Made by a program: the position numbers and the translations under genes. DNA of 64,000 nucleotides from Antilocapra americana. Taxonomy: Eukaryota; Chordata; Mammalia; Artiodactyla; Antilocapridae. Numbering within the stretch: position 1 is the first letter of the stretch; every line of letters begins with the position of its first letter. The stretch lies in the NCBI GenBank assembly GCA_007570785.1, contig ML661796.1, forward strand, positions 1,234,284 to 1,298,283, in the 5' to 3' direction. The notes under the pieces were generated by a model, which was given only the letters and a program-made list of their open reading frames with translations, was not told the DNA's origin and did not search any database. Positions 22,885 to 35,168 of the stretch are shown piece after piece.

Positions 22885-23060
22885 TTCATTGAGCAACTGC
22901 TAAATGCCAAGTGCTAGTCTAAAAGCTTGACATGCATCATCTCATGTAAGCCTCAATCTAACCCAATAAGTTAGGCCCTATTGTCATCTCCATTCTGAAA
23001 ATTAAAAAACCAAGGGATACAAAAGTTGTTGTCTACTTGAAACCACACAGAAAGTGGCAA
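22885..23060 (-). mobile_element. MIR remnant
   Basis: ttgagcaactgctaaatgcc, catcatctcatgtaagcctc and gaaaccacacag follow reverse MIR. Confidence 0.7.
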
Positions 23061-23639
23061 GAGGACCTCCCTCCTCAGTTTTGTGCTTTAGACTGCCATG
23101 CTCTGATGGTCCTCTAGCTGTGTCCTCCCACAAGGCAAGGGATTTCTTGGCCCAGGGAAAGTGTCCATCCAGAGCCCTGTCTCCCTCCACACTGCTTCTA
23201 GAGCAAACACAAGGGTCCCGGGACCCCAGATCTTCCTGCCCAATGACTCCAAACTCACTTCTGGGGACTGAGAGGGACTCTTCCTTATGTCCATCTTCTC
23301 CAAATTAGATGACAATGCTACTACTGTGACACCCCTGGATTTAAGGAGTGATCAAGGGGTGGCTGTTCATGGGATTTTTTAAAATGAATTTCGGATTTGA
23401 GGGCTGAGATGTCTACTTGCATGTGTAGGAAGCCCCCTGTGATGAGAGGTAGAATGCAGGGTAGGAAGAAAAAAAGAGACAGGCTGTAGGCCAGGGGACT
23501 AGATCTCCCCATGTGGCATGTTCTAGCCCAGAATTCCAAGGAGTACAAGAATTTCAAGTTCCAAACCAGCCTCTCAGATTATTATAAATGTATGTGTGTC
23601 AGGATTGAAGAGAGACTATATTTTATTAGCTAGTGTGCT
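23061..23639. other. Unique sequence, no gene recognised
   Basis: Short frames on both strands only (up to 84 codons). No repeat is seen. Confidence 0.4.
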
Positions 23640-23945
23640 CATTTGTCCCAGGTAACTCTTGTCAGAGGCAGGCTATATACACCAGACACAACTGTACTCT
23701 TCCTTTAGGGTATCAGCTCAAATACCACTTCTTTCAGAAATCTGTTCCAAAGGGCACAAAGAAGAACTATTTTCCCTCTCTCCCTTGGTGCCAGTCTTTC
23801 TCCCAGCTTGCCTGACCACACTTTCTAAGCTCCATCTGTGTTCCCCATGAGAGTGTGAACTAAGAACTAAAACTGCTTGCCCCTGGATGCCCAGTACAGT
23901 GCCCTCACCCACAGCCATGTCTGGAGTTGCTTGTTGAATGAAAAG
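23640..23945 (+). mobile_element. L2 3'-end remnant
   Basis: gctcaaataccacttctttc, tgttccccatgagagtgtga and gcccagtacagtgcc appear in L2 order, ending in ttgttgaatg. Confidence 0.6.
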
Positions 23946-24054
23946 CCAACAAAGGAGAAAATTAGAGGCAGTACTCCTTAGGGAAAAAGGAAAGGGTGTG
24001 AAGCAATCAGGAAAGTCCTTGACATAAAGACAGGTGAGCTGACAAGAGTTTTCT

Positions 24055-24250
24055 TTTCTTTTTTAATGGAAAATTTCCCACATATAAAAAAGTGGGAACT
24101 TCCAGATGACCTTCTCTGCTGCAGCAATGATGAACTCACAGTCAACCCTGTTTCATCTCTACCCTCCCTCACTCTCTCCACCTCAATCTCGGATTATTTT
24201 GAAGCAAGCCTCAGACAAGTCTTTTCAACTCTATTTCAGCATGAAAAGCA
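24055..24250 (+). mobile_element. Old L1 3'-end remnant
   Basis: gtttcatctctaccctccct and ggattattttgaagcaagcc are characteristic of L1M-type 3' sequence. Confidence 0.55.
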
Positions 24251-25599
24251 AGGGTTTGTTTATCCAGAATTTGATGCTGTATACCTTAAACTTATACAGT
24301 GATGTATGTCAATTATTTCTCAATAAAACTGGCAAAAGATTTTGCTATCACTGTGTCCAGCTGAGCAACTGCTGGAAACGGACGAGACCTGAGCAGAATT
24401 AATTTGGGCAAGTGTAGGGGCTTGCAGGACAGGGGCTTGTGAAGACTGGTAGCCTGTGTGTGAGAGGGGAAAGGAGTCTCCTTCTTCCCACTGTGATCCT
24501 TGGTGGCAAGGAGCTGGGCCAGCATGGGGCCCATGGCTATGGTGTCTCACTGAGCCGGCCATCTTTCTTTGCTTGTTGCAAACCCCATACTTAGTGATTT
24601 TAGACACCTTTGTGCACATCCAGGCTGACTTGTCTTAATTCTGTCAAAGCCTTCTCCCTCTCCCCTGGAGCTGTCTGGGAATTCTGGTTCATTGTTGCTG
24701 GCAGTTTTTTACTTCCTTTGTGCTTAACTTGTTGAAATACGAAAGGGGTTGGACAGTGTCAGACAATATGGCCCCCGTCACGCCACATTTTACATTGAAA
24801 TCATCTTTAAGGGCTTTGCTCCTTGACACAGATGGTCTCCATATCCTAGGAGATGGTCTTTTGGCACGAAAATGAGAAAGCTGTGCCCCCTGTGAATCAA
24901 GAAACTTGGCAAGTTTATTCGGGCTCAAGTCAAATGCACACTTCATTGTCCTAGGGCCTCTTAGTTTCTCCTCCCCCGGAGCATTTTTGACTCTTCCATT
25001 AAACACATATATGAGTTTGTGCTCCTCTTTCCCATTTATCTGTGGGCTCCATTCATGCTAAGGCTCCTCCTCTTTTCTGGTCACAACTGGCCTTCACCTT
25101 TTTGTACTGCCACACACACGGTGACCTGCCTGAGTCTATTCCCTGCTTTCCCAGGGCCCCTCCTAAGAAAATGGGTGCTTCTTCCTCCTGTCTGCATCTG
25201 ATCCATCCTTTTACAGCCTGCTGCTCACTGTTTTGTTCTTGCCCATTTTAGCGCTGTGACTGCCACCTCTTACAAGCCTCCTTTTCTTCTTTAGTGACCT
25301 TTTTGGCTTCTTCAGTAACTAATATCTCTCTTACAGTAAGGGAAGTAAGCAAATCTATAATCACCCTTTCAGTCTCCTTCCCTGACTTGTTTTATACTTC
25401 ACTGACTCTGTGGCTTAGAGAGTACATCACGTCTTCACTCTCTTTTCCCCTGTTTAGTAACTCTTTGCTTTCCATCTCTCTCTTATGGATTTTCCACCCT
25501 CTGGGCCAAATGGACATCAGACACTTAATTCTCATGGAAAACTATTTTTTTCACTTCATTAATGTATTCTATAATTCTCCTTCATAACATACATGACTA
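24251..25599. other. Unique sequence, no gene recognised
   Basis: Short frames occur on both strands, up to about 105 codons, with no recognisable domain. No repeat is evident. Confidence 0.4.
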
Positions 25600-25740
25600 C
25601 AGAATTAGTTATTTAATGAGTATTCCTCTTTACTACTAAGCTCCAGGAGGGCAGAGATGACATCTGGGCCACAGAAGGTCCTCAATAAGTATCTGTTGAA
25701 AAAGAAATATAATAAATGGATGAATGAACATCTTTGAATT
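25600..25740 (+). mobile_element. L2 3'-end remnant
   Basis: actaagctccaggagggcag, gtcctcaataagtatctg and aatggatgaatgaaca match the L2 3' end in order. Confidence 0.65.
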
Positions 25741-26409
25741 AATTTATTTTAGCATTTCTACAAAAATTTGACCTCTCATTGCTTTCAGTTTTCTTTTTTC
25801 AATTTTTTAAATTATTACAAACCAAACAATTGTTCCTTGAGAAAAACTCTTCTTCCAAAATTCCATATACTTCAAGCCAGGCACTTCTTCTTGGCTGCTG
25901 TTTTCCTTTTCAGCTACTATGTTTGTCTTAAATGCACAGTTTTAGGTACTCAATGGATTCTTGCTTTCACTTTTTTCATCTGACTTTAATAGCACAATCA
26001 ATCTGATCACCTATGTTACAGCATAAACATTATTTATGCAAATATATCATTTCAATATTAACTGCTATTTAGTAGTATCAATAATCTTCTAGGTTCTATT
26101 ATTTGGTAACAGGAAATGTTTAATTGTGTGTGGGTATGTTATTGGTGAATAGATGTGTGAGTTGCTTTTAAGAATTATGAAAACTACAAGCAAAGGAGTT
26201 GTATGGACTTGAGAATAAAAGATGTTTGAATTTCTCTCTTGCTCTTTATTTTATTTGAAGATATTAAGTTGAACCTTGCAGAATTAATAGATTCTAAGAG
26301 GAGCAATTCTGATGATCTCAGAAGCACATAGTTCAAAGACTTCTTACTAATAAAGGCTAAATACAGGTGGATGGAATTCAGCCCCTGCATTTTATGTTCA
26401 CACGTAGTC
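25741..26409. other. AT-rich sequence, nothing recognised
   Basis: No repeat family or open frame of interest is seen. Confidence 0.4.
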
Positions 26410-26515
26410 AGATTCAAACTTTGCTAATCACTAGCTATTTAAGATTGACAAACTCACTTTGCCTATTTTCTCATCTGTAAAATAGGATAAATAAATGTGT
26501 TTATGTTGTTTGTAC
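26410..26515 (+). mobile_element. MIR remnant
   Basis: cactagctatttaagattga and tttctcatctgtaaaatagg match the core and 3' part of MIR. Confidence 0.5.
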
Positions 26516-26766
26516 CAATACATAGGACTAATAAAGATTAGGGTATACAATATATAAAGAACACCTTAAAATCAATGAAAAGAAAACTAATAACCCAAAA
26601 GGTAAATGCCAAGTATATGATGAAGCAGTTCACAGAAGAGAAAACCTGAATGGTGAATAAATATATGAAACAATGCTAACTCTCCCTAGTTACCATGGAA
26701 ATAAAAATTCAGACCACAAAAGAAAAATTATTGCACACAATCCAAATGACAAACATATTAGAGTCT

Positions 26767-26967
26767 AGGGATTTCCCTCGTGGTCCAGTGACTAAGACTC
26801 TGCAATCCCAATGCAGAGAGTTCAGGTTCAATTCTTGGTCAGGGAACTAGATTCCATATGTGGCAACTAAGAGTTCACATGTCACAACAAAGCTTGAAGA
26901 TCCCTTATGTTGCAAATTAGACCCAGCAGAGCCAAATAAATAAGAATAAATTAAAAAATATTTTTAA
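26767..26967 (+). mobile_element. CHR-2 type SINE
   Basis: Head 'gggatttccctcgtggtcca', body 'cagggaactagattccatat', tail 'ccaaataaataagaataaat'. Confidence 0.88.
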
Positions 26968-27059
26968 AGGAGCAAATTACTAACATAAAAAACTATTAAG
27001 TCTAGCAATGTAAAATAGCTCAAGAAGATAGACAAATAGATCCTTTCATAGATTACAAA

Positions 27060-28173
27060 TTCAGCTCAGTTCAGTCACTCAGTCATGTCTGACTTTGCAA
27101 CCCCATGGACTGCAGCATGCCAGGCTTCCCTGTTCATGATCAACTCCCATTGCTTGCTCAAACTTATGTCCATCGATTTGGTGATGCCATCCAACCATCT
27201 CATCCTCTGTCATCCCCTTCTCCTCCTGCCTTCAATCTTTCCAAGCATCAGGGCTTTTCCAGTGAGTCAGTTCTTCACATCAGGTGGTCAAAATATTGGA
27301 GCTTCAGCTTTAACATCACTCCTTCCAATGAATATTCAAGACTGATTTCTTTTAGGATGGACTGGTTTGATCTCTTTGCTGTCCAAGGTACTCTCAAGAG
27401 TCTTCTCCAACACCACAGTTCTAAAGCATCAATTCTTCAGCACTCAGCTTTCTTCATGGTCCAGGTCTCACATCCATACATGACTACTGGAAAAAACAGA
27501 GCTTTGACTATATGGATCATAGAAAAAGCAAGAGAATTAAGAATTCCAGAATAATATCTACTTCTGCTTCACTAATATGGTAAAGCCTTTGACTGTGTGC
27601 ATCACAACAAACTGGAAAATTCTTAAACAGATGGGAATATCAAACCACCTTACCTGCCTCCTGAGAAATCTGTATGCAGGTCAAGAAGCAACAGTTAGAA
27701 CCAGACATGGAACGATGGACTGGTTCCAAATTTGGAAAGGAGTACATCAAGGCAGTATATTGTCACCTTGCTTATTTAACTTATATGCAGAGTACAACAT
27801 GAGAAATGCCAGGCTGGATGAAGCACAAGCTATAATCAAGAAAGCAGGGAGAAATATCAAGAACCACATATATGCAGATGACACCACCCTTATGGCAGAA
27901 AGTGGAAAGGAACTAAAGAGCATCTTGATGAAAGTGAATGAGGAGAGTGAAAAAGCTGGCTTAAAACTCAACATTCAGAAAACAAAGATCATGGCATCGA
28001 GTCCCATCACTTCAAGGCAAATAGATGGGGAAATAATGGAAACAGTGAGAGACTATTTTCAGAGAGCTCCAAAATCACTGCAGATGGTGACTGTAGCCAT
28101 GAAATTAAAAGACACTTGCTCCTTGGAAGAAAAGCTATGACAAACCCAGACAGCATATTAAAAAGCAGAGATA
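27060..28173 (-). mobile_element. BovB LINE with inverted 5' part (twin priming)
   Basis: The 3' end of BovB lies in reverse orientation at 27060-27517. The upstream part of the same element (reverse transcriptase with the YADD catalytic motif) lies in forward orientation at 27518-28173. One duplication encloses both: tttcatagattacaaa at 27044-27059 and tttcatatattacaaa at 28174-28189 (15 of 16 equal). The two parts are nearly contiguous in BovB, so this is one insertion. Confidence 0.92.
27577..28140 (+). pseudogene. BovB reverse transcriptase fragment
   Basis: 187 codons are open across the RTE reverse-transcriptase core: LLRNLYAGQEATVRTRHG, then GSILSPCLFNLYAEY, then IYADDTTLMAES with the catalytic Asp pair, then GLKLNIQKTKIMASS. 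Upstream, KAFDCV is in another frame, so a frameshift precedes it. Both ends of the protein are missing, so it is not active. Confidence 0.88.
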
Positions 28174-28439
28174 TTTCATATATTACAAAGGGGATTATAC
28201 AGTTTTAATAATTCTACTAGCAGATGTTCATACTGTATGATCCAGGAATCCCACTTCTTGATATTGACAAGAAGACATATACAAAGTTGTCAAATACAAC
28301 ATTGCAATAGCAAAGAACTGGAGAGAAAATGTCCACCAACCAGAGAAGTACACAGAGGCCTTTCATTATATTTTTCCTGTTTAATTTCTTGAGCTGGATG
28401 ATAGATACACAGTTGTGAATTATCATATGGTCTTGGTAT

Positions 28440-28562
28440 CTAAATAAGTTTTTAAATGCCTACCTCATGGTATTGTTGTAAGGTTTAAATGAGGTTATGG
28501 CTTGAAAATATTCAGCATAGTGTTTGACACCCAGCAAGTGCGTTATAAATGTTAATTTTGTC
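28440..28562 (+). mobile_element. MIR 3' remnant
   Basis: gcctacctcatggtattgtt, gtaaggtttaaatgagg and gcgttataaatgttaattt follow the MIR 3' half. Confidence 0.65.
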
Positions 28563-28621
28563 ACCATAACACACACAGCTGTCTCAACCTCCCCACTTCA
28601 GGCTTTAAATTACAGGTATAA

Positions 28622-28736
28622 TATACACCCATGGCGGATTCATGTCAATATATGGCAAAACCAATACAATATTGTAAAGTAAAAAAAATAATAAATAAAT
28701 AAAGGGGAAAAAACCAAAGCAATAAATAAATAAATA
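28622..28736 (+). mobile_element. Very short L1 3'-end insertion
   Basis: Only about 60 bases of the artiodactyl L1 3' end (cccatggcggattcatgtca) plus an A-rich tail of (aaat)n type were inserted. A perfect 15-base duplication, aaattacaggtataa, stands at 28607-28621 and 28737-28751. Confidence 0.92.
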
Positions 28737-28989
28737 AATTACAGGTATAAGTTTTTGTATATATCCCTTGGGGGTAACTCAAGACTCAAGCCTGAGCCCA
28801 CTTTATTAATTCTCATCCTTCCTTGCAGCTTCTCCCCTCTCTACTCTAAGGAAGGTTGCCCCTTAGAGCTAAAGAAACAAAAATCCTCATTCTATAATTT
28901 ACACCACCTTTATTTTTCAGCCTTCTTGCAGATGGAAAGTCACTATCTACTCTAAAATGGTTCCAACTGTACACAGCCCAGTCCTCCTG

Positions 28990-29500
28990 ATATTGTTTGT
29001 GAAATGTTTTGGTTACCTATTGCTATGTTAACAAAGTGACTCAAGATTTGGTGGCTTACAACAATGCCCACTTTATTTGCCCCTGATTTTTCAGTTTAGG
29101 CTGGGTTCATCTGGGTAGGTAGCTCTTCTTCTGTTCTTGCCAGCGGTCTCTTATGTGGCTGCATTCAGCTGTCAGGGTCAATAGAAACTAGGCTCAGTTC
29201 ACACATCAGGATGGCCAGAACTCTCCTGCTCTCCATGTAGTATGAGAGCTTCTCTTTCTCGGTGTGGATTTCACATGTTTTCTGCAGCAGGGTAGATGGG
29301 CTTTTGACATGGCTGCTTCAAGCTCCCAAGAGCACAAAAACTGCCAAATAATAAGACCCAGAACAGGCACAGTGTCATCTCTGTTGAATTTTATTATTAA
29401 TAGTTCAAGCAGGTCCCATCCTCTGCCCAGATACAGGGAAGTGAAATATGCACAGACGTGGATACTGGCCTATTGCTTCACCCAGCCAGCCTGGTGACTC
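28990..29500 (+). mobile_element. Old interspersed repeat, family not named
   Basis: The start 'ggttacctattgctatgtta' with 'ggtggcttacaaca' is a pattern shared by a common mammalian medium-reiterated repeat. I am sure of the resemblance but not of the family or the end points. Confidence 0.4.
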
Positions 29501-32500
29501 CAGAGAAGAGAGGTGAGCCTTCTATTCTAGCCTCTGGGTCACTGAGGAAGATTGCAGATAGCACCAAGCAGAGACTTCAACCATCAGATAGTCTCCTGCC
29601 ACTCCACATGCTCTGCCTTCACCCCAAGCTCACTGATAAACTCCTCTTGATTTAGAAACTCTCTTTCAACTCCAAATATATACATTGCATGATTACTGGG
29701 TGCTAGGCATTATGCTGTGCTTTGGGAGGAACTCAAGAATAAATAGCAGTGGTTTGTGTCCTTGAGGAGTTCACAGTGCAGCCAACAAAGAAGGGCGGGT
29801 TAGAACCTATCTTCCCAGCTGACATGAGGTGACCTCACAAACCAAATCAAAAGCCGGGAGACATCCAGGCTAGATGATGGCCACAATAGCCACTTGACCT
29901 AACAGGCTGAGTCCTCAGTCACAAAAAGGCATCTGATTAGTCTAACAAGGCATAATTTTAGTAAGGGTGTGAGGCTGTTACTAGTCTGCAGCATTATTGT
30001 TTAGATCAACATTTTTTTTAGTTTCTGAAACTGAAAGCTAGTCTACCTTTGCCCTGTCAGACCTAGCACCATTTGCGTTATTCATAACAGGGACCAAAGA
30101 GAGATTTAAGTTGGATTGAATTACTGTTTTTTAATGTCTAAGAAAGGCTGTTTTACTATAAATGATACTTAGAGTTCTACTGTTATAGAAGCATCCAGTA
30201 AACCTCCAAAGACACAGATACACACCCATTTACACATACATAAGATAGATATTAGTCCTAGATTATTTTAGTCTGCTTTTAGCCAATAACACTTTTTAAA
30301 GTTCTCAAACATTTCAAGAAGCAAATAGGCACCACTTGTACTCCATAGCTAATCACCTTTAATTCTTCCAGTAGTCATTTTGATAATATCAGACATAATG
30401 AAATCACTTGTCCGTAACATGGGTCTAATTCTCCTATGCAAAATAGTTCATTTTAATTCAGGTTTGGAATCCCTGCCAGAGCTCTTGAGGCTGCTCTTTC
30501 TATAGGGTCATTATTGAAGAAAGTTTATTTTTATGATAATAAATCATTATACAAATAGATCTCACACAATGACACAGAACCCCAGCTAGTCTTTCCCAAC
30601 TGTTGTCATGAGGTGTTATTGTACTCGCCATATTACATGAATAAATAAGAAGCTGGCAGTTTCTAAACTACATCAAGCACACTTATGGGGGCTATGAAGG
30701 TGACTCCTGGATCCTTGATAATCTATCATTGCAATAAGAATTTAGATTAAATATAATCTTATTAAATCAGATAGGAAGAAACTGAGGGCAGAACTGTTAT
30801 TATGTCTAATTTAAATAAGGATCGCAGCACATCTGTTTTTTAAGGCATGATCTTTTTCTTGATGGATAGGATGTAGCTTGTCTGGCATCATTAAGGCCCT
30901 TTGTGTGGTTTTAATCTGCAGTTTGGGGATACTCAAGCGTGTTCCACTATTTTCGCTCTTTAAAGTGACATGAGCTTGGTTAATGGAAGAAAGAAGATGA
31001 ACCCCTGAGGGTCCTCAACTAAAAAGCATTACTTATAGGATAAATCAGCCTTCTTTTTGGGTTGGAGTGGCCAGGAAATGGAAAAGAAGTTGAAGAATGG
31101 AAAATGGGAAGGGAATGATTCAAAGCCACCTCCATGGTTTGGCCCGTTCTTCTTCACAATGGAATCTTTCTCTTCCCCAAGCTCCTCCTTTCACACACAG
31201 AGCCTGAAAGCCTAAAATTGCAGGGAGTGGGAAGGTTATACCATTAATAGCTAAAGGAAAGAAATGTCCAGCCCTGTCCCCAGATGAGACAGATATTCTG
31301 TCTTTCAGCATAAAACTTGGAAAATAAGGGCCTGCATGGTATGAAGTACAGTTTTGTCTCAAAGTATCTAAACAGTAAAAAAAAAAGGCCAAATTGCAAT
31401 CTTAAAATTATTGTGAAAGTGTACTTTAGTCACTACATTTTCCTGTGTTGGAACACCTATGTCCTTACAAATGGATTCGTGCTATACCAGTTACTATTCA
31501 TATCAGATGCCTTGGACCAAATCTGCAGAGAAAGATTCAGCCCTAACTATCTCGAATATTTGTTGTTGTTTAACTCAACCAGTTCTGTGATTCATTAACT
31601 GCTTGTCATGTTTTGATATGTGGATCAGAAATTGATCAATAGCTGGCAAAATTTAATAAAAGGAGCTCATTTCTGGAGAAACAAGCTCGTTGCCATGCCA
31701 ACTATCGATCTTCTCTGATGGAGGCTCGGCAGTCAGTCACCAAATGGGCCCTGTTAGGCTGTCTGTCCATAGGAAATCACTGAGTCACCAACCTCAAATG
31801 AGTTCCTAAAAATGACATCAGGTTCACAATGGAAAGAACTAGGCTACACTTGTCTACAGGGAAGACTCTGCCTCATGATTACTTGAAATATATATATTCC
31901 ATAGAGCACCTGAGAATCTTGTCACATAGCTGGTGTGGAATGCAACATGATTGAAAGACAGCATTACATTATACTTGTGCTGTGTTTACCATATTACAGA
32001 CATGGAGAAAGAATGAACAGCTTAGTCTATTACTGCTGCATGTTTAGGAAGTGTAAATGCAAAGAATACTGTTTACTTTGTGTCATTATGTACTTGCTTC
32101 CTAGGTATGAGACAGATTAATAGCATCTTTATCAAAGGGAGATCTGGGTCTGTACTGTGTTGTATAACATAAAGGCCAGGGGAAAAGGAAGTGAGAGAAT
32201 AATAATCAAAGAACTCTTTGAACTTTTTCAAACTCTAAAAACTCCTTTATATTTAAGAAGTCATCAGAATATTTGAAAATGTCACAGATTCTAATTTGGG
32301 GGGGATTTCATTTGCTTTTATAGGAACTAAGACATCTTTAAATATAGAAATTGCATTGTACTATATTAAGTGAATAAAGTGCTTTAATATTTGTTTAACA
32401 AATACATATTTCAACATCCACAATATAGAAGGCAAAGCTCATGAATGTAACTGCTCCCTGTAGAATAATTTTTTGGAATCATACTGTCCTCAATATTGAA

Positions 32501-32639
32501 ATGAGAGGTAATGCTCTTCTCTTTATGCTTTGTTCAGCAATCTTAAGCTTTTAGGAGCATGATTTCTTCCTCCCCAGTCAATTAAACTCAGGAATCAGTT
32601 TGTGACCATGAGAGAAGACCACATTCAAAATAGAAATAA
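29501..32639. other. 3.1 kb almost free of repeats
   Basis: Apart from an L2-like patch at about 29685-29790 (gggtgctaggcattatg, cttgaggagttcacagtgca), I see no repeat. The sequence is AT-rich with very few open frames. Blocks near 30800-31000 and 31690-31800 have the mixed composition of conserved noncoding DNA. No function can be assigned. Confidence 0.4.
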
Positions 32640-33681
32640 CCCTCACATATATAGTCAATAGATTTTTGACGAGGATGCCAAAATCATTCAGTGGGGAAAG
32701 AAGAGTTGTTGTTTTTTTCCATCAAATCATGCTGGGGCAACTGGATACCCACAGGCAAAAGAAGAAAACTGGACCTTCACCTTACTTCATATACAAAATG
32801 AACTCAAATGCATCAGAGACCTAAAAGTAAGACCTAAAATTTTAAACCACTTAGAAGAAAACATTGGAGGAAATCTTCATGACATATGGTCTGACAATGA
32901 CTTCATGGATATGACACAAAAAGCACAGGCAAAATAAGAAAAAAAATAGATAAACAGAAAAGTTCATCAAAATTAAGAAATTTTATGCATTAAAGGAAAT
33001 TATCAAGAAAGCAAAAGGATAGCCTACTGAATGGGGAAAAATATTTGCAAATCATATATCTGATAAGGCATTCATATCTAGAATACACAAAGAACTCCTA
33101 TAATTTAACAACAAAAACAAACAACCTAATTCAAAAATGGGCAAAGGATTGAATAGAAATATTTCCAAAGTAGATATGCAAATGGACAATAAACATATAA
33201 AAAGATGTTCAACATCATTACTCATTAGGGAAATACAAATTAGAGCCACAATAAGTTGCCACTTTACACCTACTAGCATGGCTATAATTTAAAAAAAATA
33301 GAAAACAAATGTTGGTGAGGATGTAAAGAAATTGGAACCTTCATGCATTGCTGGTGGGAATGTTAAATGGTGCAACGACTGTGAAAAACAGATTGGTAGT
33401 TTCTCAGAAGGTAAAACATAAACTACCATATGACCAACTCCAGGAGATGGTGAAGGACAGGGGAGCCTGGTGACCCAACAATTTCACTTCAAAAGAATTG
33501 AAAGCAGGGGCTCAAAGAAATATTTGTACATAGCAGCATTATGTATCTGATAAGGTATTCACAACAGCAGAAAGGTGGAAAGAACCCAAGTGTCTATCAA
33601 CAGATGAATGGATAAACAAAATGCTTAAATGCAATAACAAAATATGATATATACATACAATGCGATATTACTCAGCCATAA

Positions 33682-34285
33682 GTTCAGTTCAGTTCAGTTG
33701 TTCAGTCATGTCCAACTCTTTGCAACCCCATGAACCACAGCGTGCCAAGCCTCCCTGTCCATCACCAACTCCCGGAGTCTACCCAAACCCATGTCCATCA
33801 AGTCGGTGAAGCCATCCAACCTTCTCATCCTCTGTCGTCCCCTTCTCCTCCTGCCTTCAATCTTTCCCAGCATCAGGGTCTTTTCCAATGAGTCAGCTCT
33901 TCGCATCAGGTGGCCAAAGTATTGGAGTTTCAGCTTCAACATCAGTCCTTCCAATGAACACCTAGGACTGATCTCCTTTAGGATGGACTGGTTGGGTTTC
34001 CTTGCAGTCCAAGGGACTCTCAAGAGTCTTCAACACCACAGTTCAAAAGCATCAATTCTTTGGTGCTCAGCCTTCTTTATAGTCCAACTCTCACATCCAT
34101 ACATGACCACTGGAAAAACCATAGCCTTGACTACACGGACCTTTGTTGGCAAAGTAATGTCTCTACTTTTTAATGTGCTGTCTAGGTTGGTCATAACTTT
34201 CCTTCCAAGGAGCAAGCGTCTTTTAATTTCATGGCTGCAGTTACCATCTGCAGTGATTTTGGAGCCCAGAAAAATAAAGTCAGCC
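33682..34285 (-). mobile_element. 5'-truncated BovB (RTE) LINE in an old L1
   Basis: The 3' 604 bases of BovB lie in reverse orientation. They encode the C-terminal reverse-transcriptase part (GSKITADGNCSHEIKRRLLL onward), broken by an in-frame TGA at about 34027-34029 where three bases of the usual sequence are missing. A diverged target-site duplication (actcagccataa / attcagccgtaa) lies at 33670-33681 and 34286-34297. Confidence 0.9.
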
Positions 34286-34287
34286 AT
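33706..34287 (-). pseudogene. BovB ORF2 C-terminal fragment, stop-interrupted
   Basis: This is the RTE-type reverse transcriptase C-terminal region. Two stretches (85 and about 105 codons) lie in the same frame, separated by one stop made by a three-base deletion. It is too short and truncated to be active. Confidence 0.8.
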
Positions 34288-34934
34288 TCAGCCGTAAAAA
34301 GGAATGAAATTTGTTACCTTGCTACAACATGGATGAACCTTGAAACATTTCACTCAGTAAAATAAGCAAGACACAAAAGGACAAATATTATATGATGTCA
34401 CTTACATGAGGTACATAGAATTCTCAAATTCATAGAGACAGAAAGTAGAATAGTGGTTACCAGTGACATGGGGGAATGGGAAAAGGGAAGTTATTGTTTA
34501 ATGGGTACAGAGCTTCAGTTTGGGAAGATGAAAAAGTTCTGGAGATGGGTGGTTGCATGGCAATGTGAATGTGCTTAATGCCACTAGATTGCACACTTAA
34601 AATGGTTAAAATAATAATATCCTATGCATGTAATAATGCAAGTTTTAAAAACTTGACCTGAAGCTAATATAATATTGCCTGTTAACTATAATTCAGTTTA
34701 AAAAATAATTTAAATTTTAAAAATACTAAATCCTGGTTTAAAAAAGAATAGATTCATCCACTCTCATTCCTTTTTCTAATTAATACCCTCAGCAAAGACA
34801 TATTTCTCCACTTTCATCCCAGTGTCCATGGTGTTATAATTGTCTGTTATATCTGTCCTTCTCCATCTTTCCCACTGCTGTGAGCCTCTTGAGGGCAGAG
34901 GCTGGCTTTTCTTTATGACAGAGGGCTGGATGGA

Positions 34935-35120
34935 AATGTGAGCTTTGGATTCAGATAGGCTTTATAGTCCAACTCCAGACCTGCCACTAACTAGCCAGGG
35001 GGCCTTAAGCTAGTTCTTGAAACTCTCTGTGACTGTGCTTTCTAACCTGCAAACTGGAGATTGTTTTAAATGAAGTGATACATGTAAAGTGCCTGGAATC
35101 ATAAGCATTCAAAACATCTT
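34935..35120 (+). mobile_element. MIR remnant
   Basis: ctttggattcagatagg, cctgccactaactagccagg and gtaaagtgcctggaatcata follow MIR order in + orientation. Confidence 0.65.
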
Positions 35121-35168
35121 AGTTTCAGTAACAACATTAATTTTAGTCATTAAAACTAGATGATGTTT

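Larger units (their letters stand above)
26510..28355 (+). mobile_element. Old L1 fragment carrying CHR-2 and BovB insertions
   Basis: L1 ORF2-like sequence at about 26560-26765 (gaagcagttcacagaagaga) resumes between the insertions and again at 28190-28355 (tatgatccaggaatcccact, agcaaagaactggag). The coding frame is destroyed. Confidence 0.6.
32640..34740 (+). mobile_element. Old L1 ORF2 / 3' end, host of a BovB insertion
   Basis: This is a + oriented L1 of the older mammalian type. It runs from mid ORF2 (gatgccaaaatcattcagtg) through the C-terminal region (aaaaatgggcaaaggattga) to the 3' part (tagaatagtggttaccag, tgcacacttaaaatgg). Many stops and indels break the frame. A BovB piece at 33682-34285 interrupts it. 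Confidence 0.85.

Noticed and set aside
24689..25006. 105-codon frame on the - strand, possible processed pseudogene
   Set aside because: No family resemblance, no poly-A tail and no target-site duplication are visible.
27577..28140. Possible active reverse transcriptase (YADD motif intact)
   Set aside because: Only the core of BovB is left, with both ends missing, a frameshift upstream and an inverted arrangement. It cannot be active.
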